Position numbers and translations under genes: made by a program. Source: JASDSY01 sp041441465 (GTDB lineage: Bacteria > Muiribacteriota > UBA9980). Taken from it: DNA of 64,000 nt. The notes below the pieces were generated by a model. The model was not told the origin of the DNA. It worked only from the letters and a program-made list of their open reading frames with translations, and did not search any database. Location of the stretch: positions 310,001-374,000 of the forward strand of contig JASDSY010000010.1 in assembly GCA_041441465.1 (NCBI GenBank), read 5' to 3'. This document shows, piece by piece, positions 42,398-51,728 of the stretch (positions within the stretch are counted from its first letter, which is position 1; every line of letters starts with the position of its first letter).

Positions 42398-45300
42398 TTA
42401 TTTTAAAATATGCGGCCCTTTTATATAGCCGATCAGCATTATAAAGATTGAAATACCGGCAATAACTAAAAGGTCATAATGATAAGCCGGTGCGATAGGC
42501 GCTGCCGCGCCGGATTCAGTTTGCTTGCTGTCCTTAATATCTTTCAAGTCTTTCTTTTCAAGTTTCGGCCCGCGTACCTGCTTATTAGCCTCTGATACAT
42601 TCGCCTCCGCTATTTTATTCTGATATTTTTTTATTAAATCGTTTAATTTTGGAGTATTAGGTCCGGCCAGTATTTTTTCAGTGAATGTTTTCAATTTTTC
42701 ATTTCCGCCCTCCCTGACTCCGCTTATAACTCCATATTTAGAAATCGACTCAGCATACGCCGCGGCGATTTCCTGTATAACTTCAGGCGCCGGCTTCCAG
42801 TAATCTTTTCTGATCGTTTCCAGAAGAACTCCCGTCATTTTCTGAAACGCATAAGGATTTTCAGTATCAAGCCATTTTCTGACATTAAGTTTCCGGCTGT
42901 CGCGCACATAAATGTTAAATACTTCCTCTAAATTTTCGTCAGTTACGCTTTGATTACGCATAATCTTCCAGCCCATTATGTTGTCAAAGTTTTTCGAAAT
43001 AATATCGGCGCCGGCATATCCGTCCTTCATCATTTCCTTGATCCATTTAGGGTTTAATACACGCGCCCTGAAATCAGTCTGTACAGCCTGATTGGCGTCT
43101 ATAAGGCCGGCATTATCCATATCGCGGACATCGATAAACATAAAGCCCGGTTCTTTGCCTGTAAGGTGCTTCACCGCCTGCGATAACGTGCCGTCAACCC
43201 ACCAGCCGTATTTTTCGTTAAGCGGAGTGCTGCGGCTGTCATGCCAGCTTCTGAGCACGAGCTCGGTTTCCTGTATGGCAGAATTATAAGCCTCAGGAGC
43301 GTTTATTCCCCACATTCCTTCGGTATAAACATACCTGCAATGACTTAGGTAAATATTTAAAAAATCCTCATTCTTATCCCATTCGCCCGAACGGTCGGTA
43401 AGGTAATAAAACCACGAATCGGCGATTTCTCCGGGCACCCACCCAAAAATCCTCGCCTGCGATAATGTCTGAATCTGTGACTTCGAAACGCCCTTTTTTT
43501 CAAGTTCGGCTGAAATCTTAACGCTGTCTTCATAAACATAATTGTCTTTTTCGTTCAATGCCGCTACAAGGCGGACCGCTTTATCCAGAAGGCGCATTCT
43601 AGTTGGCAATTGATCGCAATATACGTTTCTGGCCGATAAAAAGACGTCAATTCTCGGCCGGCCCAATTCGCCCGCCGGAATTAACTTAACATCAGTTACA
43701 GAGTTTTTAGAATCCCATACCGGTCTAACGCCCATAAGATAAAGAATTTGAGATTCAACTACGCCGTAATCGCCGTAAGTCGCGAGCGGAATAAGACTGA
43801 ACGCGATTTTTCTCGGATACTTTCCTTTCTTTTTATATTCATCGGCGAGATAATCTTTTATAATTTTTGTACCGATTTCCCATGACGGTTTCGACGGTAT
43901 TTCTTCAGGATTGACGACATACATGTTTCTGCCCGAAGGAACAACCGCGGGATTTCTTTCGGGATTGCCGGCCGGACCCGGTGTGATAAATTTTCCGTTC
44001 AAAGCCGATAAAATGCTGTCGATTTCCTGATGTGAATTTTTCAATCCTTTAAATAATTCAACGGCAATATTGATTCCTTCGCTTAACGCTTCAGGCAGTT
44101 TATTATCTTTAACTATTCCGCCTGCGCTTTTTACCGCCTCTAACGCAGGAATGTTTTTATTTAAGATCAATTCCATAAACGCTTCGGATTTTTTTCTTAA
44201 ATACTCGTCGGAATCAGTTTTAGCCGGAATTTCAAAAATCTCTTTCGCCGAATTCAAAAATCTTTTCCCGAGGCAGGTTACTATATATGCAATTAAAATT
44301 TCTTTTGGCGGCTCTTCGCCTAAAACGTGCAAATTAGCTGGAATAACCTGATTTTTGATATCATGAAGATACATATAAACTTTTCCGATTTCGTCATCCG
44401 TTAATTTAGCGTCTTTTTTAAGATTTATTTTCAGGTCGTTATCCAATTTTACAGCCTTTACCTGTTCGGTAATCGAAGCGGCAAAGCTGTCTTTGAGGGC
44501 GCCTTTTTCCAATCCCTGCCATTTAATAACCGCCGATTCGAGATTTAAAAGATCGTCCGAAAGGTCGGCGTTCATTAAAGGCGGCGGAAGGACATTTGTG
44601 ATAACAGCCATAGCGCGTCTTCTGCACGGTACCACTTCGCCTGAATTATTCGCCAACCACGGATTAATATTCGGCATATTGCTTAATAATATGTCGCTCC
44701 AATCCGCGCCCGACAAAACATCCGGCTTTCCGGGAAACAGCCATTCAGTGCCGTGAGTTCCGAAATGAATTACGGCGTCAGTCTTAAATTTTTCTTCCAG
44801 CCAGAAATAAGTCGCAAGGTAATTATGAGGAGGCGGTATTTTTCTGTCATGCGCTATTTCGATCGCGGCAGAAGCGGTATGCGCTTCGCCTTTCAGAGGC
44901 TGCGGAAGCAGAATAATATTTCCAAGGTCAATTCTCGGTATAACTATATATTTTTTACCCTGATTAGTCCACACGAGAAAATTTCCGGGAGCGGCGCCCC
45001 AGTATTTAGTTACTTCATCCTGACGCCATTGAGGTAATTTCTTTTTAAACCATTCGATATATTCATCTTCAGGCAATAAAATCGCTTTTCCGCTTCTGGC
45101 GAGCTTATCGAGAGTTCCTTTTTCCCATACGCCCATCTGCCGTCCATGATCAACCAGCCGTTCAATAAGTTCGACTTCGCCTGTCGGAACATTATCAATT
45201 TTATATCCTTTTTCTTTCATCTCGTTTAAAAGTTTTATAATACTGCGCGGAGCGTTTAATAAATGCCCGGTTCCGCGCATAAGTCCGGATTTATCCATTT

Positions 45301-46510
45301 CTATGTCATAAAAAATAAAGCTGACTTTTTTTTCAGAATTTTGCTTTCGCGCAAGACGCGCCCATGAGGCGGCACGGCCTACGATCCTTTTAATTCTGTC
45401 TTCGATCGGCGTTATCTCTTCACTGTTACTGCCGCCGCCGGATTTAGTACCGCCGGAAGTGATAAATTCCGCGGCGCCCTTGAATTCATTCGACGAAAAC
45501 TGCCATTGCCTCGAGGATTCATTCATCCCGTTGTTATCGCTTTTCAGCCAGTCGTCGATCGATTCTTCAGTGAACCAGACAGCGTGAATTCGGGGCACTC
45601 CGAGCGTCTCCCAGAATTTGACATCTTCCTGTGTGGACGATGTTTGAACTACAACATCAGGTTTGAATTTCAGAGTCAAATCCTTAAATTCAGGCGCATC
45701 GGCGATTAAGCAAACCGCCAATATCCCCTGCTTTTTGAATTCAGTTATAAGCGCATCTACAACTTTCGGCTGATGAAATAAAAAATGATGGTTAAATGTG
45801 CCAATTACTATTCTCGGACTCTTAGCCATATCCCAGCCGTTTTTTTCCGCGCAGGCAAGAAATTTGTCGATATCGTCAAATTTTCCATACTCGGTATGAT
45901 AAATTTTAGTCATTTTCTGCGCTTCAGGGGGCTCAACTTTTCCCGGCCTTTTAAAATAAGTTATGAGAGTATATTGAACCATATATTTTAACGATTCTTT
46001 AGATACGCCATAATATTTGATTAAAGTTTTATCAATTATTATATTGCCTTTTTTAAATAATTCAGGCCAAAAAATATCCATATTGCTTCCATTGCGGCAT
46101 GCAAATATCTTAATCCCGGGATTTTTATTAACCGCATCGGAAAATATTTTTTCATATTCATTTTTTAAGTCGGCTGATAAAAATAAAGTATAGATTACAT
46201 CGTATCCGGAAAGATCCAGAGAAACATTGTTTTTGAAATCTTTTTCATTCAGGTAAATCATTTCGGCATTGAGCTCTTTTTCGAATGATTTCAAAACATC
46301 AAACGCGCCGCCGCTCAAACCGATTAAACCAATTTTAATTTTCTTCTGCTGGTTTATTTCGTTTGAATCAGAATTAATTTCAACGGCAAAAGCGCGCGGT
46401 AAAAATTCAGGCGTTGTATTTATTCCTTTATCTGTAAATATTAAAAAATTAATGATTATAACAGTAAAAATAATTATAATCATTTTAGTTATAGTGTTTA
46501 AAATTGTCAT
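42398..46510 (-). CDS. Membrane-anchored CobN/Mg-chelatase-H-like protein (HmuS-like)
   Basis: A very large protein of 1370 residues. An N-terminal hydrophobic signal or anchor (about 8-28) and a C-terminal transmembrane helix (about 1343-1362, LLVIAGISIFIMLIGYI) show that the chelatase body faces the periplasm. The body has the CobN/BchH family motif GTHGTEWLFPGK near residue 590, the SGEVVPCRRRAMAVI segment and the late GGWWVDGT-like region. In cytoplasmic family members this subunit inserts cobalt or magnesium into a tetrapyrrole. The Bacteroidetes member HmuS is membrane-bound and reported to remove iron from haem. The neighbours match the Hmu set. No other cobalamin genes are present. 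It begins 31 bases after the cupin gene. Confidence 0.85.
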   Translation of the reverse strand: MTILNTITKMIIIIFTVIIINFLIFTDKGINTTPEFLPRAFAVEINSDSNEINQQKKIKIGLIGLSGGAFDVLKSFEKELNAEMIYLNEKDFKNNVSLDLSGYDVIYTLFLSADLKNEYEKIFSDAVNKNPGIKIFACRNGSNMDIFWPELFKKGNIIIDKTLIKYYGVSKESLKYMVQYTLITYFKRPGKVEPPEAQKMTKIYHTEYGKFDDIDKFLACAEKNGWDMAKSPRIVIGTFNHHFLFHQPKVVDALITEFKKQGILAVCLIADAPEFKDLTLKFKPDVVVQTSSTQEDVKFWETLGVPRIHAVWFTEESIDDWLKSDNNGMNESSRQWQFSSNEFKGAAEFITSGGTKSGGGSNSEEITPIEDRIKRIVGRAASWARLARKQNSEKKVSFIFYDIEMDKSGLMRGTGHLLNAPRSIIKLLNEMKEKGYKIDNVPTGEVELIERLVDHGRQMGVWEKGTLDKLARSGKAILLPEDEYIEWFKKKLPQWRQDEVTKYWGAAPGNFLVWTNQGKKYIVIPRIDLGNIILLPQPLKGEAHTASAAIEIAHDRKIPPPHNYLATYFWLEEKFKTDAVIHFGTHGTEWLFPGKPDVLSGADWSDILLSNMPNINPWLANNSGEVVPCRRRAMAVITNVLPPPLMNADLSDDLLNLESAVIKWQGLEKGALKDSFAASITEQVKAVKLDNDLKINLKKDAKLTDDEIGKVYMYLHDIKNQVIPANLHVLGEEPPKEILIAYIVTCLGKRFLNSAKEIFEIPAKTDSDEYLRKKSEAFMELILNKNIPALEAVKSAGGIVKDNKLPEALSEGINIAVELFKGLKNSHQEIDSILSALNGKFITPGPAGNPERNPAVVPSGRNMYVVNPEEIPSKPSWEIGTKIIKDYLADEYKKKGKYPRKIAFSLIPLATYGDYGVVESQILYLMGVRPVWDSKNSVTDVKLIPAGELGRPRIDVFLSARNVYCDQLPTRMRLLDKAVRLVAALNEKDNYVYEDSVKISAELEKKGVSKSQIQTLSQARIFGWVPGEIADSWFYYLTDRSGEWDKNEDFLNIYLSHCRYVYTEGMWGINAPEAYNSAIQETELVLRSWHDSRSTPLNEKYGWWVDGTLSQAVKHLTGKEPGFMFIDVRDMDNAGLIDANQAVQTDFRARVLNPKWIKEMMKDGYAGADIISKNFDNIMGWKIMRNQSVTDENLEEVFNIYVRDSRKLNVRKWLDTENPYAFQKMTGVLLETIRKDYWKPAPEVIQEIAAAYAESISKYGVISGVREGGNEKLKTFTEKILAGPNTPKLNDLIKKYQNKIAEANVSEANKQVRGPKLEKKDLKDIKDSKQTESGAAAPIAPAYHYDLLVIAGISIFIMLIGYIKGPHILK

Positions 46511-46541
46511 TTTATCTCCATCATCGAGCTAAATTTTAAAT

Positions 46542-47048
46542 TTAGCCGCGGGTCAATTTTTTTATCATGTCCGTAAATTCCGGATATTTTTTAGCCAGCG
46601 GCTCGCATTTTGATTCTTCATAATCGCTGTACTCAAAGCCGGGCGCGACCGTCGTTCCGAATAACGCATATTTTCCGCCGTCTTTAAGGCGCATGCCCTG
46701 CCAATAATCACGCGGCACCATTACCTGCAATTTTTCGCCGCTTTTTATATCATGCCCCATAGTTATAATCTGGCCCCTGCCTTTGCCCTCAGGCGGCAGT
46801 ATAAGCATTTCAACTGAATCGCCCATATGGAAGTGAAATATTTCATCGGATTTCAAACGGTGCATAACAGAAAAAGTATCAGCAGTCAGCATATAATAAA
46901 TCGCCGTACCGTAACTTCTGTCGCCGTCATAGCGTTCCGGCAGGGATTTTTTCTCATAAGCCTCATCGCTTCTATATGTTTCAAGAAAAAAACCGCCTTC
47001 AGGGTGCGGTTTCAAATTTAAAAATTTTATTATCTCTTCAGCGTTCAT
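46542..47048 (-). CDS. DUF985 cupin (Cupin_5 family)
   Basis: A 168-residue cupin beginning with the family signature LKPHPEGGFFLETYRS and containing FHFHMGDSVEM and VPRDYWQGMRL, a single beta-barrel with potential metal-binding histidines. A GGAGG ribosome-binding site lies upstream. It is 31 bases before the CobN-like gene on the same strand and so may be part of the tetrapyrrole operon, but cupins of this family have no agreed function. Confidence 0.85.
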   Translation of the reverse strand: MNAEEIIKFLNLKPHPEGGFFLETYRSDEAYEKKSLPERYDGDRSYGTAIYYMLTADTFSVMHRLKSDEIFHFHMGDSVEMLILPPEGKGRGQIITMGHDIKSGEKLQVMVPRDYWQGMRLKDGGKYALFGTTVAPGFEYSDYEESKCEPLAKKYPEFTDMIKKLTRG

Positions 47049-47090
47049 AGAGTGCCTCCAACTTTATTAATTTAATATTATAATCTCTTA

Positions 47091-48266
47091 TTATTTTTTT
47101 ATAAGCTTAAATATGTCGTCAAGGTGATAAATTACGCTGTCGGTGCTTGAAAGCAGGCTTATCATAAATAAAATAAAAGGCGTTATAAAAGCCGAGAAAA
47201 ATTTTATTATGTTATGGATATTAAGCGGCCAGACAGGCATTTTTTCAACTATGGTATATAAATTATCGATAAGCACGATTTCATCGGCCGAATCGACATC
47301 GTAAATCTTACTCACTGAGCTGTTGCTTTTTAACTTATTATAGTAATAATTGGAAGTATTTTCTAAAATAGCGAGCGCCTCGTTCTTTACATTTTTCATT
47401 TTAATGTGCGCCTTATAAAGCGAAGCGAAAAACGCGAAAAATGTGAAAGCGTAAAAAAACATATAAAATATGGTGAACTGCTGTGAAAATTTATCGAATA
47501 TCATTAATATAGTAAAATAAAAAGTCACTATTATCAGAAAATAATTAACAGCCATAGCGAGGCTGCCAAGCGATTTAAGCCCGCCCGAATGGTCGGGATG
47601 CATCGGCTGCACTTTAATATCGAACTGTAAAACCTTTTGCAAAAACCATAAGGTAATTATGCATTTATAAACAACGACGGTAATTACGGCGAAATTTATA
47701 AAAATGAAAATAGCGTCATAATAACCGGTAATACCGCCGCGGACACCAAGCCAGCCGCCCGTGCGCTGAAAAAAGACATAAATCGTAAGGACCGTCGATA
47801 ATATAAAACTGAGCCAGTGAATAAAATTTCGATTATACTTCAATTCGAACTCGCGCAAAAGATTATTGTATTTATCATAATCTTCAGTCTTTATTATACT
47901 TTTTTTATAAAGAGTTTCTGATGTCTCTTTAATTTTAACGTAAAGATTAGTCATAAGCCCGGCGCCGATCGCGGCGAGCAGGCCCATACAAATATTATCG
48001 ACTATATAGCTCGGCATCGGGTTCAATCCGTTGCCGCCGAAAAATTGCCCTGTAACAAGGCCGAAGGCATAAACCATGCAGTAAGAGACAAAAAAATAAA
48101 AAAGCCCGGCGTATATCGGATCGTGTTTGGTAAAATATGAAAAAATGAGGTATATATAATCCGACGAATAAGCGATAAGCGGCTTTATTTCAGGCAATCC
48201 CTGAACCGTGCCGCAGTCTGAGCCGGCTGTTTTTAATTTTGATATGTCATTTATATTTGCATCCAT
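47091..48266 (-). CDS. Polytopic membrane protein of unknown function
   Basis: A 391-residue protein with about seven transmembrane helices (approximately 50-75, 88-110, 148-168, 182-210, 232-255, 262-287 and 360-380). The loop after helix four contains QPMHPDHSGGLKSLG, a motif I associate with an uncharacterised bacterial membrane family. It lies 43 bases upstream of the cupin gene and may share its transcript. No transport or enzymatic signature is recognised. Confidence 0.6.
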   Translation of the reverse strand: MDANINDISKLKTAGSDCGTVQGLPEIKPLIAYSSDYIYLIFSYFTKHDPIYAGLFYFFVSYCMVYAFGLVTGQFFGGNGLNPMPSYIVDNICMGLLAAIGAGLMTNLYVKIKETSETLYKKSIIKTEDYDKYNNLLREFELKYNRNFIHWLSFILSTVLTIYVFFQRTGGWLGVRGGITGYYDAIFIFINFAVITVVVYKCIITLWFLQKVLQFDIKVQPMHPDHSGGLKSLGSLAMAVNYFLIIVTFYFTILMIFDKFSQQFTIFYMFFYAFTFFAFFASLYKAHIKMKNVKNEALAILENTSNYYYNKLKSNSSVSKIYDVDSADEIVLIDNLYTIVEKMPVWPLNIHNIIKFFSAFITPFILFMISLLSSTDSVIYHLDDIFKLIKK

Positions 48267-48400
48267 ATTCGCGCCTGCCGTAACGAACCGTCACGAAATA
48301 AATTTCGAAACGGCCGATATTATTTTATAATTAGCATTCATTATAACATTAACATATTCTATTTTAGTAATTTACTTTGTTCCAGCGGTTCTTTATACGG

Positions 48401-49237
48401 CTAAATGTGTTCATAAAAAGCCGTGCCCATCATGTTTATTTCAGCGAGCAGTTTTTTGAAAAGCTTGAAATCAAGCATATTCGGACCGTCGCACAGCGCC
48501 CTGTCTGGATTTTCGTGGACCTCGAGGAAAAGGCCGTCGATTCCCATGGCATAAGCCGACCGCGCGTAAGGTAGCACGAGGTCGCGAACGCCGCCGGAAG
48601 AACCGCCCGATGACGGCAGCTGGACGGAATGTGTGGCGTCGAATATAATCGGAAACCCGGTTTTTCGCATTATAAAAAGCGCGCGCGGATCGAAAACCAT
48701 ATTATTATAGCCGAAAGCGAATCCGCGTTCAGTCAGGGTTATATTTTCGTTGCCGGCGTCGATTATTTTTTCGGCGATATATTTAACATCGCCTGGCGCC
48801 ACAAACTGGCCTTTTTTGACGTTTATAACGCGGTTCGACCGCGCGACGGCCTGCACAAAATCCGTCTGCCTGCACAAAAACGCCGGAATCTGTATCATAT
48901 CAGCGACAGCGGCAAGCGGCTCGATTTGCTCTTCAGTATGGACATCGACTAATACAGGCACATGATAGGTCTTCTTTATTTCCTCTATCATCTTAATACC
49001 CTTTTCAAGGCCGGGGCCGCGGTAACCGTCGAGCGAAGTACGGTTCGCTTTGTCGTATGAAGTCTTAAACACGTAATTAAAGCCGGCTTTTTCAGTTTCG
49101 GATTTCAGGAAAGAACAGGTAGCATGGAGCATATCCATATTTTCAATAACGCACGGGCCCGCTATAATACATAATTTCTCACGCCCGCCTATTTTTACCC
49201 TGTCGTTTATGTTTATCGTTTTCGTATTCCCAAGCAT
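48401..49237 (-). CDS. kdsA: 3-deoxy-8-phosphooctulonate synthase KdsA
   Basis: A 278-residue enzyme that condenses arabinose 5-phosphate with phosphoenolpyruvate to form KDO 8-phosphate. Motifs include IAGPCVIE, KTSYDKANRTS, GPGLEKG, DVHTEEQ, QIPAFLCRQTD and FDATHSVQLPS. The gene complements kdsD and kdsC elsewhere in the window. It begins 16 bases after the GldA-like gene ends. Confidence 0.95.
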   Translation of the reverse strand: MLGNTKTININDRVKIGGREKLCIIAGPCVIENMDMLHATCSFLKSETEKAGFNYVFKTSYDKANRTSLDGYRGPGLEKGIKMIEEIKKTYHVPVLVDVHTEEQIEPLAAVADMIQIPAFLCRQTDFVQAVARSNRVINVKKGQFVAPGDVKYIAEKIIDAGNENITLTERGFAFGYNNMVFDPRALFIMRKTGFPIIFDATHSVQLPSSGGSSGGVRDLVLPYARSAYAMGIDGLFLEVHENPDRALCDGPNMLDFKLFKKLLAEINMMGTAFYEHI

Positions 49238-49252
49238 TTCAAAACCCCTTCT

Positions 49253-50392
49253 CTAAAAATTTTTAGAAGCCGTATGAATCAGCGCGTTTTTTACGGTCTC
49301 CTGTTCCGGAACATGTTTCATATTCCGTATCGACGATTCACCGGAGTATATTTTTAAAATCAATGATTCGATCGTGCTCAGCAGATCATGTTTAAGCGTA
49401 AAATCAGATAAAGTCAGCGGCAGTCCGAGTTTTATATAGAACTCGATAAGTTCTATCATTTCGTTATCGCTGCGTTTTTCGCAGAGCATCTGCACCAAAA
49501 GCCCGTAAGCCACGCGCAGTCCGTGCATATCGAATTCTCCGCCGCGCGGCGTAAGGTGTGTCATATAATCGCCTATTGCATGTCCGAGCGCGGCCCGGCA
49601 TTTATAGCCGCCGTAAGCGCCGACTATGCCGGTCTCGATTACGCATAATTTAATGACCGATTCGAGGGCAGCCGAAGACTGCCTGTTAAGTAGCGATTCA
49701 AGGGCCTGCGGCGCAATATTCAATAATCTGTTAAAAATCGTTTTAGCCGCTAAAAATGCTATTTCAGCGCCGGCGTCTACTTCCAGCAAAATATCGTCAT
49801 CCGCCTCAAAATGCGCCCTGCATTCTATATATTTAGCGATAGAATCGGCAATTCCAGAAGCGAGCAGACGCGGCGGGATATTTTCAAGTATCGAATAATC
49901 CAGTATTAAATAATCGGCAGTCCCGGCCGGAGCGAGAGTTTTTTGAAATTGACCGTCCTGGTTATAAATTACGATATGCGACGAATAAGCAGCGCAGGTT
50001 GAGGGCGATGTCGGAAAAGTGATTAACGTGACGCCGGCCACGTTCAAAAAATCATAATATACTGATTTGGAAAGGTCCATCACTTTGCCGCCGCCAAAGC
50101 CTATAACAGCTATCTTTTTACCCTTAAAACCGTTCAGCGCCTTATGGAATTTTTCTATAATTTCAGCTGTAATATCATTTTCAATGAAAAAAAACTCGAG
50201 TTTTTCGTCAGGCGCGACGCTTTTTATCTGGGCAAGCTCACTTTCAAACTTGGCGGTCAAATATTTGTCGGTTACTACAACTACCGTTTCGATCGCGTTA
50301 ATATCGAAAATTCTTGAAAGCGAATGCAGATAAATATTACGGCCTTCAATTATTTCATGCGGCCCCGTAAAAATTTTAATCACTTCGTTCAT
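49253..50392 (-). CDS. Iron-containing/glycerol dehydrogenase-family oxidoreductase
   Basis: A 379-residue protein of the GldA/dehydroquinate-synthase superfamily, using NAD(P) and a divalent metal. It has the dinucleotide site GFGGGKVMDLSK, the FPTSPSTCAAYSS strand, the metal ligand Asp in SGIADSIAKY, and the two His ligands in ALGHAIGDYMTH and FDMHGLRVAYG. The substrate could be glycerol, glycerol 1-phosphate or another polyol. It overlaps the end of rsmA by 4 bases and precedes kdsA, so it is part of a mixed operon. The exact reaction cannot be fixed from the sequence. Confidence 0.8.
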   Translation of the reverse strand: MNEVIKIFTGPHEIIEGRNIYLHSLSRIFDINAIETVVVVTDKYLTAKFESELAQIKSVAPDEKLEFFFIENDITAEIIEKFHKALNGFKGKKIAVIGFGGGKVMDLSKSVYYDFLNVAGVTLITFPTSPSTCAAYSSHIVIYNQDGQFQKTLAPAGTADYLILDYSILENIPPRLLASGIADSIAKYIECRAHFEADDDILLEVDAGAEIAFLAAKTIFNRLLNIAPQALESLLNRQSSAALESVIKLCVIETGIVGAYGGYKCRAALGHAIGDYMTHLTPRGGEFDMHGLRVAYGLLVQMLCEKRSDNEMIELIEFYIKLGLPLTLSDFTLKHDLLSTIESLILKIYSGESSIRNMKHVPEQETVKNALIHTASKNF

Positions 50393-51321
50393 TTCGTTTC
50401 ATTCCATCTGCTGATTAACTGCGCGGCAACAGCTATATAATTTTCGGGCGTAAGGTCTTCGGCTCGTGCCAAAAGATTTATGCCGGCCTGAGCAAAAAAA
50501 AGCTCGAACATTTTTTTTAAGTCGCCGTTTTTTAAAAATTTAACAAAATCCGCCGGGTACTTATTAATTTCAGATATCCTGACAATATTATTAGCAATAG
50601 AATTCAAAGCGACTTTGCGGCGCTGGTTAAAAGCCGACTTTAGTATTGCAAAAACGGAATATTCAGGTATTTCGTTGCCGATAAGACTTTTTTTGGGCGC
50701 GAACCTTACAAGCGCCGAATCGACGTCAGGGCGCGGAACAAAGCATTGGCCGCCTATAGTTTTAACTGAAGAAACATCCGCCTTAAAGGCGCAGGCCGCG
50801 CTTAAAATGCTGTAATCTTTCGAGCCGGGTTTCGCGAGGATCCTATCCGCGACATCCTTTTGTATTAAAAGCAAAACATCGGAATAAGCAATCTCGGAAT
50901 AAAGTATTTTCTCGATTATAGGCGAAGTTATGTAATACGGAATATTTGCTACAACCTTGATTTTTTTAGGCGGCCCGCCGTCAGCCGGCGCGGCTTTTTT
51001 TATGACTTCGATAACATCGGCCTTCAAAAAATCCTGCATATAAAAGGTAACGTTAGCGTCTTTGAAATATTTTTCATATATAGGAAATAAATTGCGGTCT
51101 ATTTCGAATGCGGCTACATGGTATGCTTTCTGGCAGAGCCGCGAAGTCAGGTTGCCCGGTCCGGCGCCGATTTCTATGACAATATCGTTTTTATCGACCG
51201 AGGCTATTTCAGGAATTAAATTAAGTATATTATTATCGGTTAAAAAGCACTGGCCGCGCTTTTTATCAGCCTGAAGCCTGAATTCTTCCACTACGCTCAG
51301 CACGGATGAAGGATAATTCAT
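50389..51321 (-). CDS. rsmA: 16S rRNA dimethyladenosine transferase RsmA/KsgA
   Basis: A 310-residue SAM-dependent methyltransferase that dimethylates two adjacent adenosines in helix 45 of 16S rRNA. It shows KKRGQCFL, the SAM motif VIEIGAGPGNLTSRL, the acidic FEIDR, and the catalytic NIPYYITSPII, with a C-terminal helical domain. It shares TAATG with the stop of the S4 gene upstream and overlaps the next gene by 4 bases. Confidence 0.94.
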   Translation of the reverse strand: MNYPSSVLSVVEEFRLQADKKRGQCFLTDNNILNLIPEIASVDKNDIVIEIGAGPGNLTSRLCQKAYHVAAFEIDRNLFPIYEKYFKDANVTFYMQDFLKADVIEVIKKAAPADGGPPKKIKVVANIPYYITSPIIEKILYSEIAYSDVLLLIQKDVADRILAKPGSKDYSILSAACAFKADVSSVKTIGGQCFVPRPDVDSALVRFAPKKSLIGNEIPEYSVFAILKSAFNQRRKVALNSIANNIVRISEINKYPADFVKFLKNGDLKKMFELFFAQAGINLLARAEDLTPENYIAVAAQLISRWNETK

Positions 51322-51587
51322 TATTCCCCGCCCTTATCTATTCTGGTTTCGGTCACTTCAATATCGCTGTCGCTGACTACATTTCCGGATGCCAGCTTCA
51401 GTATTTTAACGTCCACGCGCCGGCCCGCCTCGGTAAAATTTATCGTCACAACATCATTAGACGATAATTCCTTGCCCGGCTTTGCCGGCCTTCCGTTCAC
51501 CTGTATAAAGCCGTCACCGCACGCGTCATGGGCGGCAGTACGGCGTTTTATAAGGCGGTATAATTTTAAAAATTTATCGAGTCTCAT
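51321..51587 (-). CDS. Small S4-domain RNA-binding protein (RqcP/Hsp15 type)
   Basis: An 88-residue protein whose first 60 residues are an S4 fold (MRLDKFLK, IKRRTAAHDACGDGFIQVNG, KPGKELSSNDVV). Such proteins bind rRNA or stalled large-subunit complexes. It is the first gene of the S4-rsmA-gldA-like-kdsA run and is coupled to rsmA through TAATG. Confidence 0.88.
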   Translation of the reverse strand: MRLDKFLKLYRLIKRRTAAHDACGDGFIQVNGRPAKPGKELSSNDVVTINFTEAGRRVDVKILKLASGNVVSDSDIEVTETRIDKGGE

Positions 51588-51619
51588 AAAAAACTTTCAC
51601 CGGCCCTTTAAATTTAATG

Positions 51620-51656
51620 ACTGAAAGGCACGGTAATTCGTGCCTTTCAGTTTTTT
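51620..51656. terminator. Strong terminator after the parvulin gene region
   Basis: A 13-bp perfect stem (51620-51632 with 51639-51651), six-base loop, with TTTTTT on the plus side and AAAAAA preceding on the other strand's view. It separates the parvulin gene from the S4 operon. On the minus strand the tail is less T-rich than on the plus strand. Confidence 0.8.
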
Positions 51657-51728
51657 CAGGTATTATAATTTTAATTGATTATTGAAATTACGCTGGTAAT
51701 TTCTTCTTTGAAAACCCTTTAAAAATAA

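Noticed and set aside
42398..46510. Aerobic cobaltochelatase CobN for cobalamin synthesis
   Set aside because: The protein has a signal/anchor and a C-terminal membrane helix, and no CobS, CobT or other cobalamin gene is nearby, so a cytoplasmic cobalt insertion role is unlikely.
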